64,000 nucleotides of DNA, taken from positions 1 to 64,000 of the forward strand of contig JAEZJF010000030.1 of assembly GCA_023415825.1 (NCBI GenBank), written 5' to 3'. This document shows positions 16,209 to 23,484 of this stretch, one piece after another; the stretch's first letter is position 1, and each line of letters starts with the position of its first letter. The notes below the pieces were generated by a model. That model saw nothing but the letters and a program-made list of their open reading frames with translations, ran no database searches and was not told the origin of the DNA. This stretch comes from Bacillota bacterium (GTDB lineage: Bacteria > Bacillota > Clostridia > DSM-8532). Both the position numbers and the translations under genes were made by a program.

Positions 16209-17498
16209 TTAGTCCTCTATCTGATGTAACTGATTGGCAATATTATTGACCTTTTCACGCAGCTTGAATATGCAATCGGTCTCCTTGGCATCTTCTCTTA
16301 CAATATCCTCAGCCAGTGCTCTGCAGCTTGGCGCGCCGCAGGCCCCGCAATCCAGCCCGGGAAGCCCTTCGGTAATAACATCAATCACCTGCATTTTCTC
16401 AAGGGCTTTTATCATATCATCATCAAGCTTCAGGATCGGTCTGTACTCTACATTGGATTTCCAGACAAATTCATCGACATTTTCAACCTTAGGGACACTA
16501 TGGGCGTGACTTTTCTTAATCCTGTCAATTTCATTTCTAAGGTTGACCTTTGCTATGAAAGGATTTTCCACGGTTAAGGGACCTCCCAGACATCCCTCGG
16601 GACAAGCCAGTGCTTCTATAAAATCAATATTGTCAAGGCTCCCTTGAACAGTCTGTTCCAAAATAGTATTAATGTTATTGATACCATGGACTGCAATGCA
16701 TCTTCCTTTGGAAAGTGCCGAGCTTTCGCCTCCTGTCCCTGCCCATGCCACTCCGATGGCACTTGACAGGGAAAAGTGTTCCGAATCCGTTCCCTTTTGC
16801 TTTTTCATAATCTCAAGAAGGGGCAGATAGACATCTTTCATGGCCAAAACCCCATCCACATGCGATTTTTTATTCTCATAAGGCGCTTTGACGCTAGTGA
16901 CTTTAGCAGCGCAGGGTGATATGAAAAAAGCACCTATATCCTCTACAGGAATGCCAAATTTCTCATGAACCTCCTGTTTGGACAAGGTAGCCGCAATTTC
17001 CATAGGGGACTCGATTCTCATCAAATTTTCTATAAGATTGGGAAAACGCACCTGAATGAGCCTTACTACCGCAGGACAGGCTGAAGAGATAACAGGTTTT
17101 CTGATTTCCTTGTTCTTTAGATATTGGCCCGAAGCCTGGGTAACAATTTCAGCGGCTCTGGCCACCTCAAAGACATAATCGAAGCCCATCTGCTCTAATG
17201 CGTTGATGATACGTTCCCGTGGGTAGTTCTCTCCAAATTGTCCATAGAGAGAAGGAGCCGGAAGGGCTATTTTATAGCGAAATCCTGTTATACAATCCAG
17301 AGAGTCCGTAACTGCTTTTTTGGCACGGTAGGGACACACCCGAATACACTCACCGCAATCAATACAACGTTCTTTAATGATAACAGCTTTACCGTTACGA
17401 ACGCGAATCGCCTCGGTGGGGCAGTATTTAATGCAATTGGTACAGCCCTTGCACTTTTCTTTATTTAGCGTAACCGAGTGAAAATATGCCTGTTCCAT
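16209..17498 (-). CDS. Sensory [FeFe]-hydrogenase-like iron-sulfur protein
   Basis: Start taken at ATG 17498, eight bases after AAGGGA; 429 residues. Residues 10-65 hold two [4Fe-4S] motifs (CKGCTNCIKYCP, CIDCGECIRVCP). The H-cluster region keeps the four cluster cysteines in SSACPAVV, SPCAAK and ALACPEGCLGG. The first Cys of the usual TSCCP, the proton-relay residue of H2-producing enzymes, is Ala here, and PCxxKxxE lacks its Glu. The C-terminus has a Fes-type [4Fe-4S] site, LDCGACGAPSCRALAED with a later DC. This is the pattern of sensory rather than catalytic hydrogenases. Neighbours are an anti-sigma-like ATPase and DRTGG proteins, and no HydA/B/C is present. Confidence 0.85.
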   Translation of the reverse strand: MEQAYFHSVTLNKEKCKGCTNCIKYCPTEAIRVRNGKAVIIKERCIDCGECIRVCPYRAKKAVTDSLDCITGFRYKIALPAPSLYGQFGENYPRERIINALEQMGFDYVFEVARAAEIVTQASGQYLKNKEIRKPVISSACPAVVRLIQVRFPNLIENLMRIESPMEIAATLSKQEVHEKFGIPVEDIGAFFISPCAAKVTSVKAPYENKKSHVDGVLAMKDVYLPLLEIMKKQKGTDSEHFSLSSAIGVAWAGTGGESSALSKGRCIAVHGINNINTILEQTVQGSLDNIDFIEALACPEGCLGGPLTVENPFIAKVNLRNEIDRIKKSHAHSVPKVENVDEFVWKSNVEYRPILKLDDDMIKALEKMQVIDVITEGLPGLDCGACGAPSCRALAEDIVREDAKETDCIFKLREKVNNIANQLHQIED

Positions 17499-17532
17499 AT
17501 TGAAATCCCTTCGCTGTAGCAACAATCTTCAG

Positions 17533-17964
17533 CTATACGGTGTTAAAGAAAACTGTGATATTCACCGTAGTACCCTTGTTAAGCTCGGTGTCTATTTTTA
17601 AAATATCTGAATGCTTTTTTATATTGGAAAGCCCCATACCAGCTCCGAAACCCATTTCTCTGATGCTGTCGGGAGCGGTTGAATATCCCTCCTGCATAGC
17701 AAGTTCCAAATCAGCTATTCCAGGACCTTCATCAGAAATACATATGATTACCTTACTTCCGTCAATTTCAACGTGGGCTTTACCACCATGGCCATGAATA
17801 ACGGCATTGATCTCAGCCTCATACATAGCAATGGATGTACGTTTGACAATATAAGGATCTACACCAAGCTGAGCTAAGATTTTTCGTACACTGCTTGAGG
17901 CTTCACCCGCTACCGTAAAGTCGTTGGCGGGAATGCTATAGTCTCTCACAATCACATTATTCAT
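17533..17964 (-). CDS. RsbW-like ATP-binding regulator of the hydrogenase-sensor operon
   Basis: 143 residues of the HATPase fold: N box TSIAMYEAEINAVIHGHGG, G1 box CISDEGPGIADLELAM, G2 box MGFGAGMGLSNIKKHSD. The short length without sensor domain matches serine-kinase/anti-sigma proteins such as RsbT/RsbW. It lies 3 bases after the upstream DRTGG gene and 34 bases before the hydrogenase-like sensor. In related clostridial clusters the same pair occurs near hydrogenase structural genes, so it probably transmits the sensor state. Confidence 0.83.
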   Translation of the reverse strand: MNNVIVRDYSIPANDFTVAGEASSSVRKILAQLGVDPYIVKRTSIAMYEAEINAVIHGHGGKAHVEIDGSKVIICISDEGPGIADLELAMQEGYSTAPDSIREMGFGAGMGLSNIKKHSDILKIDTELNKGTTVNITVFFNTV

Positions 17965-17967
17965 TCT

Positions 17968-18315
17968 TTATTCTCCACGCCCGTGAATACCATTTGTATA
18001 GAGTTTTCCGCTTGCTGCAAAGAGCGGATATTCGGTTGTTAGAAGAACAATGCCTTTTTCTTCGGCCAGTTCGATCATGGGCATCGGAGGGGTCTTTCCC
18101 CTTACAAAAACAACCACCTTGATATCCATCATCTCCGCGGTTCGAACCACCTGTGGATTCACAAGTCCCGTAAGCAGCATGGCATTTCCCTTTGAAAAAG
18201 CCATGACATCACTCATAAGATCCGCACTGCAGGCTGTTTGCAGGTCGATGTCAGAATAATCACTCCGAGTACAGACTTCCGCCTTGAGAATGCTGGCAAT
18301 TTCTTGTATTTTCAT
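17968..18315 (-). CDS. DRTGG-domain protein
   Basis: 115 residues. GAGGTG four bases before ATG 18315 decides the start. One DRTGG-type domain, with IDLQTACSADLMSDVMAFSK and AMLLTGLVNPQVVRTAEMMD as the core. Paralogue of the DRTGG gene at 15829, from which it is separated by the ATPase and hydrogenase-like genes, giving a symmetrical operon. The role is inferred to be regulatory. Confidence 0.8.
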   Translation of the reverse strand: MKIQEIASILKAEVCTRSDYSDIDLQTACSADLMSDVMAFSKGNAMLLTGLVNPQVVRTAEMMDIKVVVFVRGKTPPMPMIELAEEKGIVLLTTEYPLFAASGKLYTNGIHGRGE

Positions 18316-18365
18316 AAAACACCTCATAAAATACCCCGTCCGTCCGCGCCTCTGCGAACAGATCT

Positions 18366-18380
18366 CGGGAACCTTGTTGT
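18366..18380 (+). repeat. Dispersed 15-base repeat, copy B
   Basis: CGGGAACCTTGTTGT followed by TATCACAATT, matching the inverted copy at 14634-14648. It lies in the 147-base gap between the DUF1858 and DRTGG genes, within the operon. Confidence 0.45.
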
Positions 18381-18462
18381 TATCACAATTAGCTTGCTTT
18401 TCCTAAAAGCCTTTACTTATGGAGCAGGAACCGTTTCTATGGCGATTTGATAAAATATATGA

Positions 18463-18681
18463 TTATTCCTCCGAGGTATTCTGGGAATCAAAATAGGCAT
18501 TTAAATCCTCAACAAGCTTATCCGCATCAATACCATGAACCGCGCATGCATCAACAATGCTCTCACCTGATGCCGACGGGCAGCCAAGACAATGCATGCC
18601 GTGTTTTATGAAAATTGGGGCTGTTGCCCTGTCCATCATCAGAACATCCATTATGATTGTGTCCTTAGTTACCTTTCCCAT
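18463..18681 (-). CDS. DUF1858 domain protein
   Basis: 72 residues. TIIMDVLMMDRATAPIFIKHGMHCLGCPSAS is the typical DUF1858 pattern (residues 8-38, with the CLGC pair and GESIVDACAVHGID after it). This domain occurs in ScdA-like and hybrid-cluster-associated proteins and probably senses redox or NO through its CxxC. AGGAGG precedes the ATG. It is the first gene of the hydrogenase-sensor operon, though a 147-base gap separates it from the next gene. Confidence 0.87.
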   Translation of the reverse strand: MGKVTKDTIIMDVLMMDRATAPIFIKHGMHCLGCPSASGESIVDACAVHGIDADKLVEDLNAYFDSQNTSEE

Positions 18682-18849
18682 TTTAACCCTCCTGAAATTG
18701 TTGAATAAACTGCTTTTTTATACATTTTTAATTATAACATTATCGAAAAAATGCGCAACATCTTATGATAGGATTGACTTAATCCACTGTATTGTGTTAC
18801 TTTTAACAGGACAACATAAGATATATGAAAAAAGCGGAGGTGGATTATA

Positions 18850-19128
18850 ATGTCACTGTTTTCTAAGCTTTTTGGCTCTGATAAATCCCAAACTGAAAAC
18901 GCCATAAAAGAGAATCCTTCAAAAATTGAAAGTGCTGTGGCCGTTCAAAGCAATGAGAATGCACAGGATGACGGAGAACTGGTTGCGGTTATTATGGCCG
19001 CACTGATGAATATGCTGTCAGGGGATGCGGTCAGTGATCTTCAAATCAAGTCTATCCGACGCATCGGAAGGCATTCACCCATTTGGAATGCAGCCGGTCG
19101 GGATGAATACATTGCTTCCAGAATTTAA
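18850..19128 (+). CDS. Soluble OadG/decarboxylase-delta-like tail protein
   Basis: 92 residues. The second half, ELVAVIMAALMNMLSG then SIRRIGRHSPIWNAAGRDEY, resembles the end of sodium-pump decarboxylase gamma/delta subunits (OadG, MmdD), in which a LVAVI helix and an SPWxxAGR motif follow a membrane anchor. Here the front is polar (SDKSQTENAIKENPSKIE) and no membrane helix precedes it. GGAGGT lies seven bases upstream. No decarboxylase or biotin carrier gene is adjacent, so it is an orphan. It diverges from the DUF1858 operon and ends at a strong terminator. Confidence 0.6.
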   Translation: MSLFSKLFGSDKSQTENAIKENPSKIESAVAVQSNENAQDDGELVAVIMAALMNMLSGDAVSDLQIKSIRRIGRHSPIWNAAGRDEYIASRI

Positions 19129-19153
19129 GTTAATTTTATGAATAGACCCGTTC

Positions 19154-19166
19154 CAAGCCTCGACCC
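19154..19166 (+). repeat. Dispersed 13-base repeat
   Basis: CAAGCCTCGACCC, identical to 11264-11276. Both are intergenic and lie next to hairpins. Confidence 0.4.
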
Positions 19167-19177
19167 GTAAAAAGAAG

Positions 19178-19203
19178 GCTGCTTTTTGTGAAAAGCAGCT
19201 TTT
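19178..19203 (+). terminator. Intrinsic terminator after OadG-like gene
   Basis: GCTGCTTTT and AAAAGCAGC form a 9-base perfect stem around TGTG, followed by TTTT. It ends the short gene before the phosphoglycerate mutase gene. Confidence 0.8.
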
Positions 19204-19246
19204 CTCATATTAACATTGAACATAGAGATACAAAAAGGGGGCTCCT

Positions 19247-20458
19247 ATGAAATATATACTTGTTCTTGGTGACGGCATGGCTGATTGGCCCATTGAGGAG
19301 CTCGGGGGTAAGACACCCCTTGAGGTGGCCCATAAGCCGAACATGGATCAATTAAGCAAAAGTGCTGATATGGGCCTGGTTCATACCGTTCCGATCGGTC
19401 TGCCTGCAGGAAGTGATGTGGCTAATCTTTCGGTTTTTGGCTTTGATCCCAAGGCTTATTACACGGGGCGCTCTCCCCTGGAAGCAATCAGTATGGGGAT
19501 AAAGCTCCATGCAGAAGATACTGCCCTTCGGTGTAACCTGGTTACTCTGAGTAATGAAGACGCTTTTGAGGAGCGCACCATGTTAGACTACAGCGCTGGA
19601 GAAATCACCACCGAGGAGTCAACCGAGCTCATGCGTGCAGTGGCTGAAGAGCTCAACAAAGAAGGTCTCGCCTTTTTTCCAGGTATCAGCTATCGCCACT
19701 GTCTGATTTGGAAAAATGGCCCTATGGACATCTCGCTCACACCACCCCATGACATCTCAGGACAGAAAATTACAAACCATCTCCCCAAGGGACCCGGGAA
19801 TGAAATCGCCTTGGACCTTATGAAGAAAAGTGCCTCTATTTTAAAGGATCACCCGGTCAATGTACAGCGGATAGCTAAGGGATTGAATCCAGCTACGTCC
19901 ATCTGGCTCTGGGGTCAGGGTAAGAAACCCCAAGTCCCCCTCTTCGTGGAAAAATACGGGCTCTGTGGCTCTGTTATCTCTGCTGTGGATTTAATTAAAG
20001 GAATTGGAATCGCATCAGGTATGAAATCCGTCGAAGTCAAGGGAGCAACAGGTAACATCCACACTAATTTCAAGGGCAAGGCCGATGCAGCTCTGAAAGA
20101 ACTGAGAGAAGGCCGTGACTTTGTCTATATTCATATTGAAGCCCCCGACGAATGTGGTCATCAGGGGCAGCTTAAGGATAAGATCCGCGCTATAGAGCTT
20201 ATAGATTCTGAGGTAATGGGTACTCTGCTAAAAGGCTTGAAAGATATGGGAGATTACCGGTTAATGATTTTGCCCGACCATCCGACACCCCTTTCAATTA
20301 AAACCCATAGCTCTGATCCCGTCCCTTTTCTGATATACGATTGCCGAAAGCCAGAGGTCGTAAACCCCGAACGGATATACTCAGAAGCATGCGCCAAGGC
20401 TGCCGGATTCTATATAGCAAAAGGTCACACCCTTATGGATAAGTTTTTAGAAATATAA
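19247..20458 (+). CDS. apgM: Cofactor-independent phosphoglycerate mutase, ApgM type
   Basis: 403 residues, the archaeal-type (ApgM) length rather than the 510 of GpmI. The alkaline-phosphatase fold metal sites are visible: LVLGDGMADWP at the start, LPAGSDVANLSVFG with the catalytic Ser, HIEAPDECGHQG and LPDHPTPLSIKTHSSDPVPF. It interconverts 3- and 2-phosphoglycerate in glycolysis; some homologues act on homoserine phosphates instead. AAAAAGGGGG precedes the ATG. It stands as a single gene between two terminators. Confidence 0.92.
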   Translation: MKYILVLGDGMADWPIEELGGKTPLEVAHKPNMDQLSKSADMGLVHTVPIGLPAGSDVANLSVFGFDPKAYYTGRSPLEAISMGIKLHAEDTALRCNLVTLSNEDAFEERTMLDYSAGEITTEESTELMRAVAEELNKEGLAFFPGISYRHCLIWKNGPMDISLTPPHDISGQKITNHLPKGPGNEIALDLMKKSASILKDHPVNVQRIAKGLNPATSIWLWGQGKKPQVPLFVEKYGLCGSVISAVDLIKGIGIASGMKSVEVKGATGNIHTNFKGKADAALKELREGRDFVYIHIEAPDECGHQGQLKDKIRAIELIDSEVMGTLLKGLKDMGDYRLMILPDHPTPLSIKTHSSDPVPFLIYDCRKPEVVNPERIYSEACAKAAGFYIAKGHTLMDKFLEI

Positions 20459-20469
20459 TCCTATAAAAG

Positions 20470-20500
20470 CAAGAGGCCAGCCAGTTTTGGCGGCCCCTTG
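20470..20500. terminator. Bidirectional terminator-like hairpin
   Basis: CAAG-GGCC-GCC pairs with GGC-GGCC-CTTG around AGTTTT with one bulge and one mismatch, between the convergent apgM and dockerin genes. There is no strong T run on either side. Confidence 0.45.
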
Positions 20501-20516
20501 TCTGTATGAAAACGGG

Positions 20517-21593
20517 TTAAGGCTTGTGGTGCGTACCCATAGGTCCCTTCATCGGCTTTTTGCCTTTATTATCACAGGACCAGTCTTTGCCCATTTTCCC
20601 GGGATTCTTATCTTTTTGAATTTCAGCTTTTATGAGCTTGAGATCTATAACATTGATAACACCATCTTTGTTTAAATCATAAGCTTCCACATATTTCTTT
20701 TTAGACCCCATAGCCCGGGCTACAAGTATCATGTCCTTGATGTCCACTCGGCCATCATTATTTAAATCAAATTTGATAACCGGAGTTACAGGATCAGTTA
20801 TTTTCTTAACAAGCACTAAATTGATGTTGGCACGGTTTTCGCCGCTGATATCCACTTTAGTTGCATCGGAAGCTTTTATAGCTGTACCTGTGGTGCTGTA
20901 CCAACCTTGCTTTTCATAATCTGCCGCCTTTGTATTGTACATGACAATATAGCTGGCAGTGGTAACAGTTGTAGGAACCTTCAAATCATAAGCGATTGCT
21001 GAATTGGTGATATTGACTTTTGCTACTGCCTCAAAATCATCATGTGTTCCGTCTGAAAGGCCTTTTGTCTTGGCGCTTACATCAACTTCCACAGCCTGCT
21101 GTGTAGTGGTATAGACTGGTAAGCCAACTGTACCGGAAATTCTGGATGCCTTTAGCGGGGTGATGACCAGACCGGAAACAGCGCCTTCATGGAATTGCAT
21201 CTGCCCTTCCTTGTAATACTGCATACCGCTCAATGCATAATAGCCTTTATGCCAATATTGGGATGTTTCCGGAAGCGAGTATCCCAGTATGAATTTTGCA
21301 TCAGCCGAACCAGTAAAAGGAATATCCCAATAGAAGGATGTTTCATGGGATCCCTTCATCAATACGATGACTGAAGTGGCAGTAAAGTCGTCCGCAGGGT
21401 CTGCGGTACCTTTGTCGGAACGGTATTCAAGTGTTAGGGACAAGTTACCATCGGGTGCAACGTCATTACCGGGAAGAGCAACCTTTCCTTCAATCCTGAA
21501 TGTTGGCGTTGAATCAGCGAATATTGGAACTGAGATTATTGATGACAATATTGCGATAACGACCATTAATGACAGTACTGATTTCTTTTTCAT
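20517..21593 (-). CDS. Secreted dockerin-domain protein
   Basis: 358 residues. A signal peptide (1-27, ending PIFA-DS) is followed by beta-rich regions (30-255; FRIEGKVALPGNDVAPDGN and ISGTVGLPVY suggest two related modules). A type I dockerin occupies about 270-330, with two calcium loops DLNNDGRVDIKDM and DLNKDGVINVIDL each followed by a helix. Dockerins bind cohesins on cellulosome scaffolds, so the protein should be secreted and either docked or cell-bound. A 30-residue basic tail with one Cys and HH near the end follows the dockerin, an unusual addition. The catalytic or binding role of the front part is unknown. Confidence 0.85.
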   Translation of the reverse strand: MKKKSVLSLMVVIAILSSIISVPIFADSTPTFRIEGKVALPGNDVAPDGNLSLTLEYRSDKGTADPADDFTATSVIVLMKGSHETSFYWDIPFTGSADAKFILGYSLPETSQYWHKGYYALSGMQYYKEGQMQFHEGAVSGLVITPLKASRISGTVGLPVYTTTQQAVEVDVSAKTKGLSDGTHDDFEAVAKVNITNSAIAYDLKVPTTVTTASYIVMYNTKAADYEKQGWYSTTGTAIKASDATKVDISGENRANINLVLVKKITDPVTPVIKFDLNNDGRVDIKDMILVARAMGSKKKYVEAYDLNKDGVINVIDLKLIKAEIQKDKNPGKMGKDWSCDNKGKKPMKGPMGTHHKP

Positions 21594-21763
21594 AATAAAT
21601 CCCCTTTCTTTAGATGCTTTCGAAATACATCCGCTACCTAAAGATTACCACATAATTCCCAATTACGCGGTTTCAGTTCCTTATCATGTTTATGGAAAAA
21701 GCGCTATGCCATTTCAGTCATATATCAATTTTGTGTAAAATGAGTAAATTAGGTGACTCTCGT

Positions 21764-21808
21764 AAAAAAAGGAGCTGTTGGAGTGATTCATCACTTCCAA
21801 ACAGCCCC
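21764..21808 (-). terminator. Intrinsic terminator after PP2C-LysM gene
   Basis: On the minus strand GGGGCTGTT-GGAAGTGAT and ATCACT-CCAACAGCTCC form a long stem ending in TTTTTTT (plus-strand A run 21764-21770). It is 20 bases after the stop of the phosphatase-LysM gene. Confidence 0.88.
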
Positions 21809-21827
21809 TGAATCTTTGCTGATCTTT

Positions 21828-23177
21828 CTATTGTCCCATCAGGACTTCCTTAGGAGGTATCTTGATGACCTGATCAATCTTGATCTTGTTAGGATCACTG
21901 ATGTTATTATAAGCACATACCTTGCTGACTAAATCGGTATTGCCATAGTACTTTCTGACGATTGAGTTTATGCTCTCTCCTGATTTAACAACGTGATTGA
22001 TAATCTCACCTGTATCAGGGGTAGGAGTGGGTGTAGCTTCTCCGGGATTGTCGGTAGGCTCACCGGTAGGAGTCTCTTCACCGGGAGTGCCAGTAGGCGT
22101 AGCCGTTGCACTGATAGTAGGCGTAGGTGTAGGTGTAGTTATGTTGCTCTTCCCAGTATTCATTAATGAATTAATGATGAGATACAAGAACCCAAAGAGT
22201 ACGATAACAGTTGAAATTACCAACACAGAGAAAACAACGCTCTGATATTTATTAGCGCTTCGTTTATTGTATTTATAGGTTACCGCAGGAGCCTTGTTAA
22301 GCTTGTCAACCTTGGCCTTCATGGACTGCTGAGGCTGCTGACGGGGAGGTGCTTTTCTTGATGGCCCCTGCCCCTCGATAATCTTCTCAACCTGCACCAC
22401 CAAAGCTGTTAGATCGCCATTGGACTTGCGTTTCATGGCTTCATCCACCAAACGGAATGCAATATAACCGCTATCACTTCGAAGCGCCAGCATGTCTTCT
22501 ATCTTTTCTTCGCCCAGCGCCTCTAACAGACCATCGCTCAGGAGTATAAAAGAATCCCCTTCCTGAAGGTCATAAATATCCGAAACAATAACACTCCCAT
22601 TATTTTCAACACTGGGGGTCTCTATTTCATTAGGCTCTTCTTCTTCTTCATAAATTTTTGCATCAATCATGCGCTTGGCTTTGGTTGTTTCGGAAGCCAA
22701 AGGCCGGAACATACCGTCACGCATCATATAAATCCGACCGTTACCGCCTGTCAATGCCACAAACTGACTGTCTGACAAGAGCAAACCTGAAAAACCCAGA
22801 TTCCAGCGTGAATCGGTCACTGGAACTCTATTCATTTCAAGAATGCTCGACAAGAGCCTCTCAGTATCGTTAACACGGGATTCCAATTCTGTCGCCTTGT
22901 CATTTATGTCCCCGCCATTAACAGTGATTTTCTCATGAAACCTTCCTATTTCCTTTAGAATAGATACATTGGTATCCTCGCCGGGATCCTCAACAATCAT
23001 ATTGTCAGAAACGGCAAAAAGATACTCAGAACCTCTATTTTCCATTGAAGCCTGTACATTATCGATGTGATGCTCAGATGAAAATTTACCGTTCATGTAG
23101 AAGGTATTGGTATTGTTCGTTCTTCCGTATCCAATACGGGAATAGACACAAGAATTTACCTTGATCACGCTACTCAT
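21828..23177 (-). CDS. PP2C-like phosphatase with membrane anchor and extracellular LysM
   Basis: 449 residues. About 10-265 is a PP2C-like domain: LLLSDSQFVALTGGNGRIYMM, FILLSDGLLEALGEE and SNGDLTALVVQV are present. The first metal motif is AVSDNM rather than the usual DGMGG. A basic linker (265-310), one membrane helix (312-337), a Thr-Pro-rich spacer (345-390) and a LysM domain (393-441) follow. The domain order puts the phosphatase in the cytoplasm and LysM on the wall. It could tie wall state to Ser/Thr dephosphorylation, as the PASTA kinases do in the opposite direction. No kinase gene is adjacent. Confidence 0.85.
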   Translation of the reverse strand: MSSVIKVNSCVYSRIGYGRTNNTNTFYMNGKFSSEHHIDNVQASMENRGSEYLFAVSDNMIVEDPGEDTNVSILKEIGRFHEKITVNGGDINDKATELESRVNDTERLLSSILEMNRVPVTDSRWNLGFSGLLLSDSQFVALTGGNGRIYMMRDGMFRPLASETTKAKRMIDAKIYEEEEEPNEIETPSVENNGSVIVSDIYDLQEGDSFILLSDGLLEALGEEKIEDMLALRSDSGYIAFRLVDEAMKRKSNGDLTALVVQVEKIIEGQGPSRKAPPRQQPQQSMKAKVDKLNKAPAVTYKYNKRSANKYQSVVFSVLVISTVIVLFGFLYLIINSLMNTGKSNITTPTPTPTISATATPTGTPGEETPTGEPTDNPGEATPTPTPDTGEIINHVVKSGESINSIVRKYYGNTDLVSKVCAYNNISDPNKIKIDQVIKIPPKEVLMGQ

Positions 23178-23290
23178 TGGATTCTCCTCTTTTCGACATG
23201 ACTCGCGCCATTATTCATCACTATTTATGACATCATGATACCATAATCGAGTCTTATCTTTCAACAACTTGGCAAAATTACTTACCTTTA

Positions 23291-23319
23291 TTGACAAAGT
23301 TTATGCGGGATTATATACT
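23291..23319 (+). promoter_or_regulatory. Sigma-A promoter of the pfl operon
   Basis: TTGACA (23291-23296), 17-base spacer, TATACT (23314-23319). Transcription should begin near 23326, about 18 bases before the riboswitch P1 stem. Confidence 0.8.
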
Positions 23320-23343
23320 CACTTTATAAGTGGAATTTAAGAT

Positions 23344-23410
23344 TATCATACGACTGGCGGATAGGGAAAACCCTGGGGGAGTATGATAAAAGCGCGCCGA
23401 CCGCCTGGGC
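23344..23410 (+). promoter_or_regulatory. ZTP riboswitch (pfl motif) aptamer
   Basis: The leader has the conserved pfl-motif parts. P1 is TATCATAC paired with GTATGATA (23344-23351 / 23381-23388), enclosing CGACTGGCG and GGGAAAACCCTGGGGGAG. After a short linker comes GCGCCGACCGCCTGGGC, the hallmark 3' hairpin. The class binds ZTP/ZMP (AICAR phosphates), which build up when 10-formyl-tetrahydrofolate is short, and turns on one-carbon genes. Its position before pflB and pflA, which make formate, is the context that gave the motif its name. Identified by eye from motif memory; no covariance search was run. Confidence 0.92.
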
Positions 23411-23445
23411 ATAAATACTTTAAAGTGTTGTGCTCAGGCGTTTTT
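23402..23445 (+). terminator. Riboswitch-controlled terminator
   Basis: CGCCTGGGCA (23402-23411) pairs with TGCTCAGGCG (23431-23440) and runs into TTTTTATTT. The 5' arm is part of the aptamer's conserved 3' hairpin, so ligand binding should block the terminator: an ON switch. Confidence 0.9.
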
Positions 23446-23484
23446 ATTTGCCCTCTGCATGGCACCATGAGCAAGGGGGTTTTT

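Noticed and set aside
18795..18808. TGTTA-CTTT-TAACA as a possible Rex site before the OadG-like gene
   Set aside because: Spacing between the half-sites is four bases where the Rex consensus needs six, and the outer TTG/CAA is incomplete.
23383..23484. N-terminal extension of PflB
   Set aside because: The bases belong to the ZTP riboswitch and its terminator; a good ribosome binding site precedes ATG 23485.
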